From contig DETS01000079.1 in the NCBI GenBank assembly GCA_002361735.1, positions 1 to 13,743 of the forward strand: 13,743 bases of DNA, written 5' to 3'. Made by a program: the position numbers and the translations under genes. The notes under the pieces were generated by a model that saw only the letters and a list, made by a program, of their open reading frames with translations, had not been told where the DNA came from and made no database searches. This document shows, one piece after another, positions 7,655 to 13,743 of this stretch; position 1 is the stretch's first letter, and every line of letters starts with the position of its first letter. The stretch is from Lachnospiraceae bacterium UBA3282. Lineage in GTDB: Bacteria > Bacillota > Clostridia > Lachnospirales > Lachnospiraceae.

Positions 7655-8206
7655 CTAAATGTTTTGGAATGCGTTGTAAGATTCTTCCAAAAGCTTAATG
7701 GTATCCTCCTCCTGAAGGTCATAATCACCTGTCAGGGTCATGCAGGCTGCTCCATGAATAAAAATCCACATCTTCATAAACATCCCGCTGGGATCTTTGC
7801 AGCCAAAAATTTTCGCACTGTTGATTTCCCGCACCACCGCGCCGTTTTTGCCGTTCAGCATATCATACAGGCTCTTTCCGTGGCGGTTCTCCGATAAAAA
7901 TAACAGGCGAAACAGATTTTGCTCCTCCTGCGAGAAACGGATGTAAGCCAGTCCCAAATTGACAAAGGGCGTATTGTTCAGCTTCGGGAATTCCTCATAA
8001 TAAGCACTGAAATAATCCATCGCCTTCGCAAACAAATCCTCTCCCAATTCCTCCATGTTCTTGTAGACACGGAAAATCGGCTGTGTCGAACATCCCGCCT
8101 TGGCTGCCAGCGTTCTCGCACTTACCTGCGTAAATCCTTCCGTCCGCGCCATCTCAAACGCAGCGTTCAATATGTCGTTTTTTGTGATCGTCTCTTTTCT
8201 TGCCAT
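7655..8206 (-). CDS. TetR/AcrR-family transcriptional regulator
   Basis: A 183-residue one-domain-plus-ligand regulator. The N-terminal TetR helix-turn-helix occupies about residues 8-55 (ILNAAFEMARTEGFTQVSARTLAAKAG...IFRVYKNMEEL). The rest is helical, with GLAYIRFSQEEQNLFRLLFL and WIFIHGAACM resembling the TetR_C_33 (WHG) ligand/dimerisation type. The ligand is unknown. ATG at 8206 has AGAGAGG 8 nt upstream. It is the first gene of the minus-strand run. A strong promoter lies about 47 nt before it, flanked by two copies of a 12-bp motif, which strongly suggests autoregulation and possibly control of the downstream genes. Confidence 0.93.
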   Translation of the reverse strand: MARKETITKNDILNAAFEMARTEGFTQVSARTLAAKAGCSTQPIFRVYKNMEELGEDLFAKAMDYFSAYYEEFPKLNNTPFVNLGLAYIRFSQEEQNLFRLLFLSENRHGKSLYDMLNGKNGAVVREINSAKIFGCKDPSGMFMKMWIFIHGAACMTLTGDYDLQEEDTIKLLEESYNAFQNI

Positions 8207-8248
8207 AGAAATATACCTCTCTCGCAGCTTTTTGGAAACATCTTTTGG

Positions 8249-8287
8249 TAACGTATGTTATTATAATATATTATGTAACCTACGTCA
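8249..8287. promoter_or_regulatory. Inverted 12-bp operator-like pair around the tetR promoter
   Basis: TAACGTATGTTA (8249-8260, plus strand) and TGACGTAGGTTA (8287-8276, minus strand) match at 10 of 12 positions. The first is itself nearly palindromic (TAAC...GTTA). Their centres are 27 bp apart. One lies just past the -10 at the start site and the other overlaps the -35, a classic arrangement for TetR autorepression. Binding by this TetR is inferred. Confidence 0.65.
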
Positions 8288-8288
8288 A
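8260..8288 (-). promoter_or_regulatory. Sigma-A-type promoter of tetR
   Basis: On the minus strand TTGACG (8288-8283) and TATAAT (8265-8260) are separated by exactly 17 nt. This is a near-perfect vegetative promoter, with 5 of 6 and 6 of 6 consensus positions. Transcription would start near 8253 and give a leader of about 47 nt before the tetR ATG. It is the only strong promoter I see for the genes down to cheR. Confidence 0.85.
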
Positions 8289-8344
8289 CCCCTTTTTTTA
8301 GAAAAAGCGCAATATTTGTAATTTATGGAGATTCTATGTAAACA

Positions 8345-8396
8345 AAGCAGAACAGCGCCACTTGAATTTGCTCCGCAAATCCTCGTTGTTCGGCTT
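8345..8396. repeat. 52-bp imperfect palindrome (REP-like hairpin)
   Basis: Nested arms form one hairpin. AAGC (8345-8348) pairs with GCTT (8393-8396). GAACAGCG (8350-8357) pairs with CGTTGTTC (8384-8391) with one G-T. ATTTGC (8366-8371) pairs with GCAAAT (8375-8380) around a TCC loop. An unpaired segment separates the middle and inner stems. It lies between the terminator of the decarboxylase operon and the tetR promoter. There is no open reading frame. It may be an interspersed repeat, a small-RNA element or a second stop for transcription; copy number cannot be judged from one window. Confidence 0.55.
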
Positions 8397-8400
8397 ACAC

Positions 8401-8428
8401 AAAAAAAGAAGCCCTAAATAACAGGGCT
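8401..8428 (-). terminator. Rho-independent terminator of the decarboxylase operon
   Basis: On the minus strand a 6-bp stem AGCCCT / AGGGCT (8428-8423 and 8415-8410) with a 7-nt loop is followed by TC and seven T residues (8407-8401). It lies about 40 nt after the stop of the OadA-type gene and closes the operon running in from the right. Confidence 0.88.
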
Positions 8429-8469
8429 CCTTTCATCAAACTCACATTACTTTGTTCTTAAAGCAGGTA

Positions 8470-9906
8470 TTATACGGGGTAAACACCATTTTTCGTATCC
8501 GCCTGGGTCATGTCAACCTTCTCCTGCTGTGCCTGACGGTACTTGAAGTAATCAATCGCCACCTGCGGGAACAGTGCGTAGGACAGTACATCCTCATCCT
8601 GCTGTTTCCACTCTTTCATCTCCGCTTCCAGACCTGCAAGCTCGGGCTCCGTGTGACCTGTCGCCTCTGCGGAACGAGCGGTGGAACGCTTCTCGCCGGG
8701 GATGACCTTGTCGATGACTTCCTGGCTCATGGGTTTAACGGTCTGACCGTAGTTACCACGGAGCAAATCCTTGAACTCGCCCGTTGCCATCTTATATCTC
8801 TCACCCATCAGCACGTTGAATACCGCCTGTGTACCGACGATCTGTGAAGAAGGCGTAACCAGAGGCGGCTCACCGCAGTCCTTACGAACTCTGGGGATCT
8901 CCTCCAGCACATCCTGATATTTATCTTCTGCCTTCTGCTCTTTCAGCTGGCTCACCATGTTGGACAGCATACCGCCGGGAACCTGATAGCGCAGCGTGTT
9001 GATGTTGACGCCGAGCACCTTCGTGCTCATCAGACCGGATGCGATACACTCCTCACGGTAAGGACGGAAGTAATCCGCAATATCCGCCAGGATTTCCTGG
9101 TCATATCCGGTATCGTACTCTGTCCCCTTAAAGGTCTCAACCATAACCTCCGTTGCAGGCTGGGAAGTCCCGAGCGCAAACGGAGAAATCGCACAGTCGA
9201 TAATATCCACGCCCGCTTCTACCGCTTTCAGATAGGTCATGGAAGCGACACCGGACGTATAGTGCGTATGCAGCTGAATCGGCAGCTTAGTGCTCTCCTT
9301 TAAGGTCTTAACGAGCTCTGCCGCACGGTAAGGCACCAGCAGACCTGCCATATCCTTGATACAGATGGAATCTGCGCCCATCTCCTCGATCTTCTTCGCC
9401 ATATCTGCCCAATACTCTAAGGTATAGGCGTCACCAAGCGTATAGGAAAGTGCGATCTGAGACTGCCCTCTGCCCTCCTGCTTTTTGATCTTGTTGGTGG
9501 CGTCAACCGCCGCCTGCAAGTTACGGATATCGTTCAGACAGTCAAAAATTCTGATGATATCGATACCGTTTGCGATGGACTTCTCCACGAACGCGTACAC
9601 CACATCGTCTGCGTAAGGTCTGTAGCCCAAAATGTTCTGTCCTCTGAATAACATCTGCAGCTTGGTATTCTTAAAGCCGTCTCTTAACTTCCGCAGTCTG
9701 TCCCAAGGGTCCTCTTTGAGGAAACGAAGGGAAGCGTCAAAGGTTGCACCGCCCCAGCACTCTACTGCTGCGTAGCCGACTTTATCCATTTTATCTACGA
9801 TTGGAAGCATCTTTTCGGTAGGCATTCTGGTCGCAATCAGAGACTGATGTGCGTCACGAAGAACGGTTTCCATGATGCCAACCGGCTTTTTAGTTTGTTC
9901 TGCCAT
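8470..9906 (-). CDS. oadA: OadA/PycB-type carboxyltransferase subunit (no biotin domain)
   Basis: A 478-residue carboxyltransferase of the HMGL-like TIM-barrel family (oxaloacetate decarboxylase alpha, pyruvate carboxylase subunit B, transcarboxylase 5S). It moves CO2 between biotin and a 2-oxoacid, normally pyruvate/oxaloacetate, in the cytoplasm. Visible motifs are RDAHQSL (D18), FDCLNDIRN, the carboxylated lysine K184 in ICIKDMAGLL and the metal-binding HTH (H213, H215) in QLHTHYTSG. A PYC_OADA-type conserved region follows (GVNINTLRYQVPGGMLSNM). The polypeptide ends without the C-terminal MKM biotin domain found in fused OadA proteins; the carrier is the separate gene two positions upstream. 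ATG at 9906 has AAAGGA 10 nt before it. The gap to oadB carries two strong hairpins. Direction and substrate in the cell are inferred from family. Confidence 0.93.
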   Translation of the reverse strand: MAEQTKKPVGIMETVLRDAHQSLIATRMPTEKMLPIVDKMDKVGYAAVECWGGATFDASLRFLKEDPWDRLRKLRDGFKNTKLQMLFRGQNILGYRPYADDVVYAFVEKSIANGIDIIRIFDCLNDIRNLQAAVDATNKIKKQEGRGQSQIALSYTLGDAYTLEYWADMAKKIEEMGADSICIKDMAGLLVPYRAAELVKTLKESTKLPIQLHTHYTSGVASMTYLKAVEAGVDIIDCAISPFALGTSQPATEVMVETFKGTEYDTGYDQEILADIADYFRPYREECIASGLMSTKVLGVNINTLRYQVPGGMLSNMVSQLKEQKAEDKYQDVLEEIPRVRKDCGEPPLVTPSSQIVGTQAVFNVLMGERYKMATGEFKDLLRGNYGQTVKPMSQEVIDKVIPGEKRSTARSAEATGHTEPELAGLEAEMKEWKQQDEDVLSYALFPQVAIDYFKYRQAQQEKVDMTQADTKNGVYPV

Positions 9907-9932
9907 TTTTTTATTTTCCTTTCTATTTTATT

Positions 9933-9954
9933 CGAGGTCGCGAAGCGATCCTCG
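9933..9954 (-). repeat. Intergenic hairpin A before oadA
   Basis: CGAGGTCGC (9933-9941) and GCGATCCTCG (9945-9954) make a 9-bp G+C-rich stem with one bulged base and a 3-nt loop (UUC in the minus-strand RNA). No U-tract follows, so it is not a standard terminator. It lies about 27 nt before the oadA start. Confidence 0.6.
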
Positions 9955-9955
9955 T

Positions 9956-9982
9956 GAAGTTAATTCCGAAGGAATTTACTTC
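9956..9982 (-). repeat. Intergenic hairpin B after oadB
   Basis: Positions 9956-9967 pair with 9971-9982: 11 of 12 bp with one T-T mismatch and a 3-nt loop. In the RNA it reads GGAAUU-side arms around UUC. It touches the last base of the oadB stop codon and is separated from hairpin A by a single base. It is positioned to protect the 3' end of the upstream message or to tune read-through into oadA. Confidence 0.6.
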
Positions 9983-11130
9983 TAGAAGACTCCAAACACC
10001 GCCATGAACGTACCTGCCGCCACAGCCGTACCGATAACGCCCGCCACATTGGGTCCCATCGCGTGCATCAGCAGGAAGTTTGTGGGATCATACTGCGCCC
10101 CTACCTTCTGGGACACTCTTGCCGCCATAGGCACCGCGGAAACGCCTGCGGAACCGATCAGCGGATTTACCTTGCCCTTGGTCAGTACACACATCAACTT
10201 ACCAAAGAGCACGCCCGCCGCCGTACCGAAAATAAACGCAGCCAGACCCAAAGCCACGATTTTCAGGGTATCCATATTCAGGAACGCTTCCGCGCTGGTG
10301 GTCGCACCTACGGAAGTACCAAGGATGATGACCACGATATACATCAGGGCGTTGGAAGCCGTCTCTGTGAGCTGTCTCACCACGCCGCTCTCTCTAAACA
10401 AATTACCCAGCATCAGCATACCGATCAAAGGTGCCGTGGTGGGAAGAATCAAAGATACCACGATCGTAACCACGATGGGGAACAGGATCTTCTCCAATTT
10501 GCTGACAGGACGAAGCTGTCCCATCTTGATCTTTCTCTCCTTCTCCGTGGTTAAAAGCTTCATAATAGGCGGCTGGATAATCGGTACCAACGACATATAG
10601 GAATATGCCGCCACCGCAATCGGTCCTAAAAGCGTCGTCTGTCCCAGTTTCCCGGCAAGAAAGATAGATGTCGGGCCGTCCGCACCGCCAATGATGGAGA
10701 TGGCTGCTGCTGCCTTATCGTTAAAGCCAAATGCAATTGCGCCAAAATATGCCGCGAAAATACCGAACTGCGCCGCTGCTCCCAAGAGAAAACTCTTAGG
10801 GTTTGCAATCAGCGGACCGAAATCCGTCATGGCACCCACGCCCATAAAAATCAGGGACGGCAGGATCGCCCACTCATCCAGCTTGTAGAAGTAATACAGC
10901 AGACCGCCGCCTGCGCCGCCCTCTCCATAAGGCGCCATAATATCAGGATAGATATTCACGAGCAGCATACCAAAGGCAATCGGCACGAGCAGGAGCGGCT
11001 CAAAGTCAAACTTGATAGCCAAAAGCAAGAAAAACAGAGCTATCCCGATCATGAGATAATTACCCGGTTCCAGATTGAAGAACGCAGTCTGATGAATCAG
11101 ATTATCAAGCGTCTCAACTATATAATTCAT
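9982..11130 (-). CDS. oadB: Na+-translocating decarboxylase beta subunit
   Basis: The 382-residue integral membrane subunit of sodium-pumping decarboxylases (OadB/MmdB/GcdB). It removes CO2 from carboxybiotin and couples this to Na+ export across the cytoplasmic membrane. Many hydrophobic segments are visible, including about 25-60, 115-135, 170-190, 213-245, 260-275 and 288-315. The Na+-site motif GGADGPTS contains D151. The second conserved block NPLIGSAGVSAVPMAARVS gives N322, G326 and S331, matching the known Asn/Gly/Ser spacing of the Klebsiella enzyme. It ends with NFLLMHAMGPNVAGVIGTA. ATG at 11130 has AGGAGG 7 nt upstream. It follows the biotin carrier by 60 nt. The protein is full length and intact. 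Na+ specificity follows from the conserved residues and was not tested. Confidence 0.96.
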   Translation of the reverse strand: MNYIVETLDNLIHQTAFFNLEPGNYLMIGIALFFLLLAIKFDFEPLLLVPIAFGMLLVNIYPDIMAPYGEGGAGGGLLYYFYKLDEWAILPSLIFMGVGAMTDFGPLIANPKSFLLGAAAQFGIFAAYFGAIAFGFNDKAAAAISIIGGADGPTSIFLAGKLGQTTLLGPIAVAAYSYMSLVPIIQPPIMKLLTTEKERKIKMGQLRPVSKLEKILFPIVVTIVVSLILPTTAPLIGMLMLGNLFRESGVVRQLTETASNALMYIVVIILGTSVGATTSAEAFLNMDTLKIVALGLAAFIFGTAAGVLFGKLMCVLTKGKVNPLIGSAGVSAVPMAARVSQKVGAQYDPTNFLLMHAMGPNVAGVIGTAVAAGTFMAVFGVF

Positions 11131-11190
11131 TTCCTTACCTCCTGTAGTTTTTGTTCAAACAGCCCGCCCTTTCGGGAAGACCGAAAAAGA

Positions 11191-11571
11191 TTAGTTCAAT
11201 GTCGCCAGCAGCGCACCCGCTTCTACCGCGTCGCCCACTGCCACATTGATGCTGGCTACCGTGCCGTCCTCAGGAGCCACTACAGGGATTTCCATCTTCA
11301 TAGCCTCTACGATCACGACCGCATCGCCCTTCTTCACTGCCTGTCCGACATTCGCTTCGATCTTAAAGACCTTGCCTGCCGCACCTGCTTCGATCTTAAT
11401 GCTGCCTGCTGCACCGCCTGCTGCCGGAGCCGCTGCCGCAGGTGCGGGAGCCGCCTTAGGAACCGCTCTGGGCGCTGCCGGAGCCGCCGCCGCAGGTGCG
11501 CCGCTTGTAGCGCCTTCCTCCACCACTACATCATATACGCTGCCATTTACGGTAATTGTATAATTCTTCAT
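11191..11571 (-). CDS. Biotin carboxyl carrier subunit of the decarboxylase/transcarboxylase
   Basis: A 126-residue biotinyl carrier protein (MmdC/GcdC/1.3S-like). The short N-terminal segment MKNYTITVNGSVYDVVVEE is typical of the family. An Ala/Pro-rich flexible linker follows (about residues 22-56), then a biotinyl domain with the biotin attachment motif EAMKME (K92). The carrier shuttles carboxybiotin between the soluble carboxyltransferases and membrane-bound OadB. ATG at 11571 has GGAGG about 8 nt upstream. The linker's high G+C and repeated GCN codons create a long antisense open frame that is an artefact. It is 20 nt from the OadG-like gene. With two carboxyltransferase genes in the operon and only this carrier, it probably serves both. 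Confidence 0.94.
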   Translation of the reverse strand: MKNYTITVNGSVYDVVVEEGATSGAPAAAAPAAPRAVPKAAPAPAAAAPAAGGAAGSIKIEAGAAGKVFKIEANVGQAVKKGDAVVIVEAMKMEIPVVAPEDGTVASINVAVGDAVEAGALLATLN

Positions 11572-11591
11572 TTTGATATCCTCCTATACTC

Positions 11592-12314
11592 TTAGGCGTT
11601 CTGCCATTTGCTCTTATTCAATTTTCTGATGGATCTCACCACGAACCCATCCGTGGATGCTGCACCCTCGTAAGCTGCGATTGCCGCAGCGATAACTGCC
11701 ACAAGCTCCGTATCGTCGGAAAGTTCTTCCTTAGCTGCAATCTGCTGCACCACTGGAGCCTGCGCCGGAGCCGGTTCCGCTTTCTTCTGCTTCGTCTCCA
11801 ATTTGGAAATCAGCGTGAAACAGGAAATGATCAGGCTGATCAGGATCAGGACCACAAACACAGTTCCCATACCGATCAGAGTATTCATACCCGCCTTCGC
11901 CAGAATCTCTCCCGTAGAATAGTGCACATTAGTGGTAATGCCGATGTAAGATGCCAGCTTATCGTCAAGAATGATCTCCACCTCCGCATTGTGCGAGGAA
12001 CCGAGCACCTCTACGGAGATGATCACCTCGCCCTCCTTAAACGCTACGGAAGCATCACTCACACCATTATAAGTGCCAATATCTTTCAGTGCGCTTTTCC
12101 AGCCTTCAAATCCGTTCACAAGAACTGCATCATCTCCGACAGATTGCTGAATGGCGTCCTGAACCACGATCGTATTCATCTGATCGACGATGGTCGTGCC
12201 GATCTGTTTTGCCATCTCCGGACTGACGGGACCGCTTTGCGCTTCTTCCTCACCACAGGCCGCAAGACAAAACATACAGGTGATCATCGCCAATATTGCC
12301 CATATTTTCTTCAT
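11592..12314 (-). CDS. OadG-family gamma/delta subunit with lipoprotein-type N-terminus
   Basis: A 240-residue protein in the position of MmdD/OadG, the small membrane subunit that assembles the pump. It is longer than ordinary OadG (about 80-120 residues). It begins with a lipoprotein signal peptide (MKKIWAILAM..., lipobox LAAC, C20). An extracytoplasmic domain of about 120 residues follows (30-140; possibly DUF3887-like, from memory). One membrane span (about 144-170, GMGTVFVVLILISLIISCFTL) and a Pro/Ala linker come next. The C-terminus, DDTELVAVIAAAIAAYEG...SIRKLNKSKWQNA, resembles the conserved tail of OadG/MmdD. Predicted topology is lipid anchor and domain outside, tail in the cytosol near the carboxyltransferase. 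ATG at 12314 has AAGGAGG 4 nt upstream, overlapping the preceding stop, so translation is coupled. Confidence 0.82.
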   Translation of the reverse strand: MKKIWAILAMITCMFCLAACGEEEAQSGPVSPEMAKQIGTTIVDQMNTIVVQDAIQQSVGDDAVLVNGFEGWKSALKDIGTYNGVSDASVAFKEGEVIISVEVLGSSHNAEVEIILDDKLASYIGITTNVHYSTGEILAKAGMNTLIGMGTVFVVLILISLIISCFTLISKLETKQKKAEPAPAQAPVVQQIAAKEELSDDTELVAVIAAAIAAYEGAASTDGFVVRSIRKLNKSKWQNA

Positions 12315-12323
12315 ATTGCCTCC

Positions 12324-13743
12324 TTAAACCGTGCCATGTTTCTTCTCGGGACGTCCCTCTGTCTTGGAGGAGAGCATCTCGAAGGCACCGATCACATACT
12401 TTCTGGTGTCTGCCGGCTCCACGATCTGATCTACATACCCTCTCTTTGCCGCGCTCGTCACGTTGTTCTGTAAAGCCGCATATTCCTTGGCACAGGCATC
12501 GATTGCCTCTGCGCCCTGACCGTCGCAGATGATCTTCGCCGCCAGCTTCGCATCCATCATGCCGACTTCTGCATCCGGCCATGCGATGGTGATATCCGCA
12601 CCGATCGCCTTGGAGTTCATCGCCACATAAGCGCTGCCATATGCCTTGCCGATGATTACATTCACCTTAGGCACCGTAGCATTCGCAAACGCGTATGTCA
12701 GTTTCCCTGCTGCCTTTGCCATGCGCTTCTCCGCGCACTTGGTCGCCGCAAAGCCCGTCACATTAGTAAGGGAGAGTACCGGAATATCGAACGCGTCACA
12801 GAAGCTTACAAACTCAGCCGCCTTCTCCGCGCCTCTTGCGGAAAGCGCCGCGTCAAACTTCTCTACTACCTCGCCGTTTTCATCACAGACTTCGGTACGG
12901 TTCGCCACCGCGCCGATGGTCGCGCCGTTCAAACGGATGAAGCCTGCCACCATGTCTTTTGCGTAATCCTGCTTCACTTCCACGAACAGGTTATCGTCCG
13001 CGATCTGGGAAAGCGCAATCGCCGTGTCACCCACGCAGTTAGCGATCTGCGCGCAGGCACGGTTCAAGTCATCCGCACAGTCCGTCCATGCAAGATCGGA
13101 ATTGTTTGCGGGCAGGATCGATACGAGCTGTCTGATCTGTGCCAGAATGGAAGGCTCGTCCGCCACCATATCTACCAGACCGGTCTCCTCACTCTGGAAT
13201 GCTGCCGCCGAAGTGTCGCAGCGGGAAATCTCATTGCCCTCCAGCGCATTCGGGGAATTGACAAACAGCTTCGCCTTCTCTTTCTCCATAAATGTGAAGT
13301 CAGCCATCGCCGGAATCAGGGCAAGTCCGCCGCCGCAGCTTCCAAACACAGCCGTAATCTGCGGGATCACGCCGGAAGCCATCACCTGACTCCTGTAAAT
13401 CTCGCCAAAACCGTTCAGCGCGTCGGTCGCCTCCTGCAGACGTAAGCCCGCAGAGTCGATGAGCCCGATCACCGGTGCGCCCATCTTCATCGCCAGCTCG
13501 TAGAGATTCACGATCTTCTTCGCGTGCATCTCTCCCACGGATCCGCTCAGCACGGATGCGTCCTGGCTGTACACATACACGAGATTGCCGTCGATCACGC
13601 CATAGCCGGTCACAACGCCGTCAGACGGAGTCTCGGTCTGTTTCAGATTGAAATCCGTGGCTCTCGCTGTCACGAGACCGCCGATTTCAACGAAACTGTT
13701 TTCATCGAGTAAAGCATTAATTCTTTGACTCGCTTGAGAAGTA
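12324..13743 (-). CDS. CoA-ester carboxyltransferase (MmdA / acyl-CoA carboxylase beta-like), 5' end outside window
   Basis: A biotin-dependent carboxyltransferase of the crotonase-like fold (MmdA, PccB, transcarboxylase 12S). It moves CO2 between biotin and an acyl-CoA such as methylmalonyl-CoA. The frame is open to the right edge and reads ...SQRINALLDENSFVEIGGLV before the GTG at 13673. That GTG is therefore internal and only the first few dozen residues are missing. The N-domain has SDGVVTGYG and the oxyanion-hole glycines GSCGGG (13343-13326), where most relatives have G-x-C-A-G-G. The C-domain has GKAYGSAYVAMNSK (12650-12609) and IAWPDAEVGMM. The end (RPEKKHGTV) matches the family's usual basic tail. 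It is first in the operon as seen, 9 nt before the OadG-like gene. The substrate is uncertain: methylmalonyl-CoA is favoured by the A-D-C-B gene order; glutaconyl- or malonyl-type CoA is possible. Confidence 0.88.
   Translation of the reverse strand, partial: TSQASQRINALLDENSFVEIGGLVTARATDFNLKQTETPSDGVVTGYGVIDGNLVYVYSQDASVLSGSVGEMHAKKIVNLYELAMKMGAPVIGLIDSAGLRLQEATDALNGFGEIYRSQVMASGVIPQITAVFGSCGGGLALIPAMADFTFMEKEKAKLFVNSPNALEGNEISRCDTSAAAFQSEETGLVDMVADEPSILAQIRQLVSILPANNSDLAWTDCADDLNRACAQIANCVGDTAIALSQIADDNLFVEVKQDYAKDMVAGFIRLNGATIGAVANRTEVCDENGEVVEKFDAALSARGAEKAAEFVSFCDAFDIPVLSLTNVTGFAATKCAEKRMAKAAGKLTYAFANATVPKVNVIIGKAYGSAYVAMNSKAIGADITIAWPDAEVGMMDAKLAAKIICDGQGAEAIDACAKEYAALQNNVTSAAKRGYVDQIVEPADTRKYVIGAFEMLSSKTEGRPEKKHGTV

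Noticed and set aside
8289..8344. Possible small gene or riboswitch before tetR
   Set aside because: No open frame with a ribosome-binding site and no recognised aptamer; the stretch lies upstream of the tetR promoter.
10004..10600. 198-codon plus-strand open frame inside oadB
   Set aside because: Antisense shadow of a well-conserved membrane protein gene; no ribosome-binding site or domain.
11140..11190. Small hairpin (CCC-GAAA-GGG core) between the biotin carrier and oadB
   Set aside because: The core stem is only 3 bp, extended by wobble pairs and a mismatch, with no U-tract; too weak to call.
11246..11563. Alanine-rich open frame antisense to the biotin carrier
   Set aside because: It is the mirror of the Ala/Pro linker codons and carries no independent coding signal.
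1..13743. Defence island, phage, mobile element or CRISPR array
   Set aside because: No integrase, transposase, direct-repeat array, toxin-antitoxin pair or nuclease-helicase cluster is present; the YprB-like exonuclease stands alone and is a common clostridial chromosomal gene.

Overview
The window looks like chromosomal DNA from an anaerobic Firmicute, most likely a clostridial gut bacterium of the Lachnospiraceae type. The evidence is an RnfC gene, a split Na+-translocating decarboxylase operon, a directly abutting ispH-rpsA pair (fused in some other clostridia), Gram-positive-style Shine-Dalgarno sites and simple rho-independent terminators. This placement rests on gene content and was not tested against a database. 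Almost everything is coded on the minus strand. I see no phage, IS element, CRISPR array, tRNA or rRNA.

Layout, left to right. (1) 1-468, minus: the N-terminal third of RnfC, cut by the window edge. (2) 634-1737, plus: a YprB-type DEDD exonuclease-like protein, divergent from rnfC and ending at a bidirectional terminator (about 1744-1777) shared with the convergent cheR. (3) 1817-8206, minus: a tightly packed run transcribed tetR, rpiR, baiN-like flavoprotein, cmk, ispH, rpsA, cheR. Gaps are from -20 to about 56 nt with no clear terminator inside. A near-consensus promoter (8260-8288) embedded in a repeated 12-bp operator-like motif lies before tetR, so the run may be one autoregulated operon. 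(4) 8207-8469: intergenic, with that promoter/operator, a 52-bp imperfect palindrome and the terminator of the next operon. (5) 8470-13743, minus: a carboxyltransferase/Na+ pump operon transcribed CoA-ester carboxyltransferase (5' end outside the window), OadG-like lipoprotein, biotin carrier, OadB, OadA-type carboxyltransferase.

How the genes work together. The right-hand operon has the A-D-C-B gene order of methylmalonyl-CoA decarboxylase, followed by a separate 2-oxoacid carboxyltransferase without its own biotin domain. It therefore holds the three component types of transcarboxylase (12S-, 5S- and 1.3S-like) plus the Na+-pump membrane subunits. No biotin carboxylase is visible. Carboxyl groups could pass between a CoA ester and pyruvate/oxaloacetate on one biotin carrier, and decarboxylation could drive Na+ export. 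Rnf, at the other end, is also an ion-motive complex. The middle run mixes housekeeping functions (CMP kinase, isoprenoid synthesis, ribosomal S1) with two regulators and a lone CheR.

I do not see a clearly new defence or mobile system. The most interesting signals are the ispH-rpsA overlap with a UUU_UGA stop that would give an in-frame IspH-S1 fusion on a +1 slip, the dual-carboxyltransferase operon, the tetR promoter/operator, and several non-coding hairpins.
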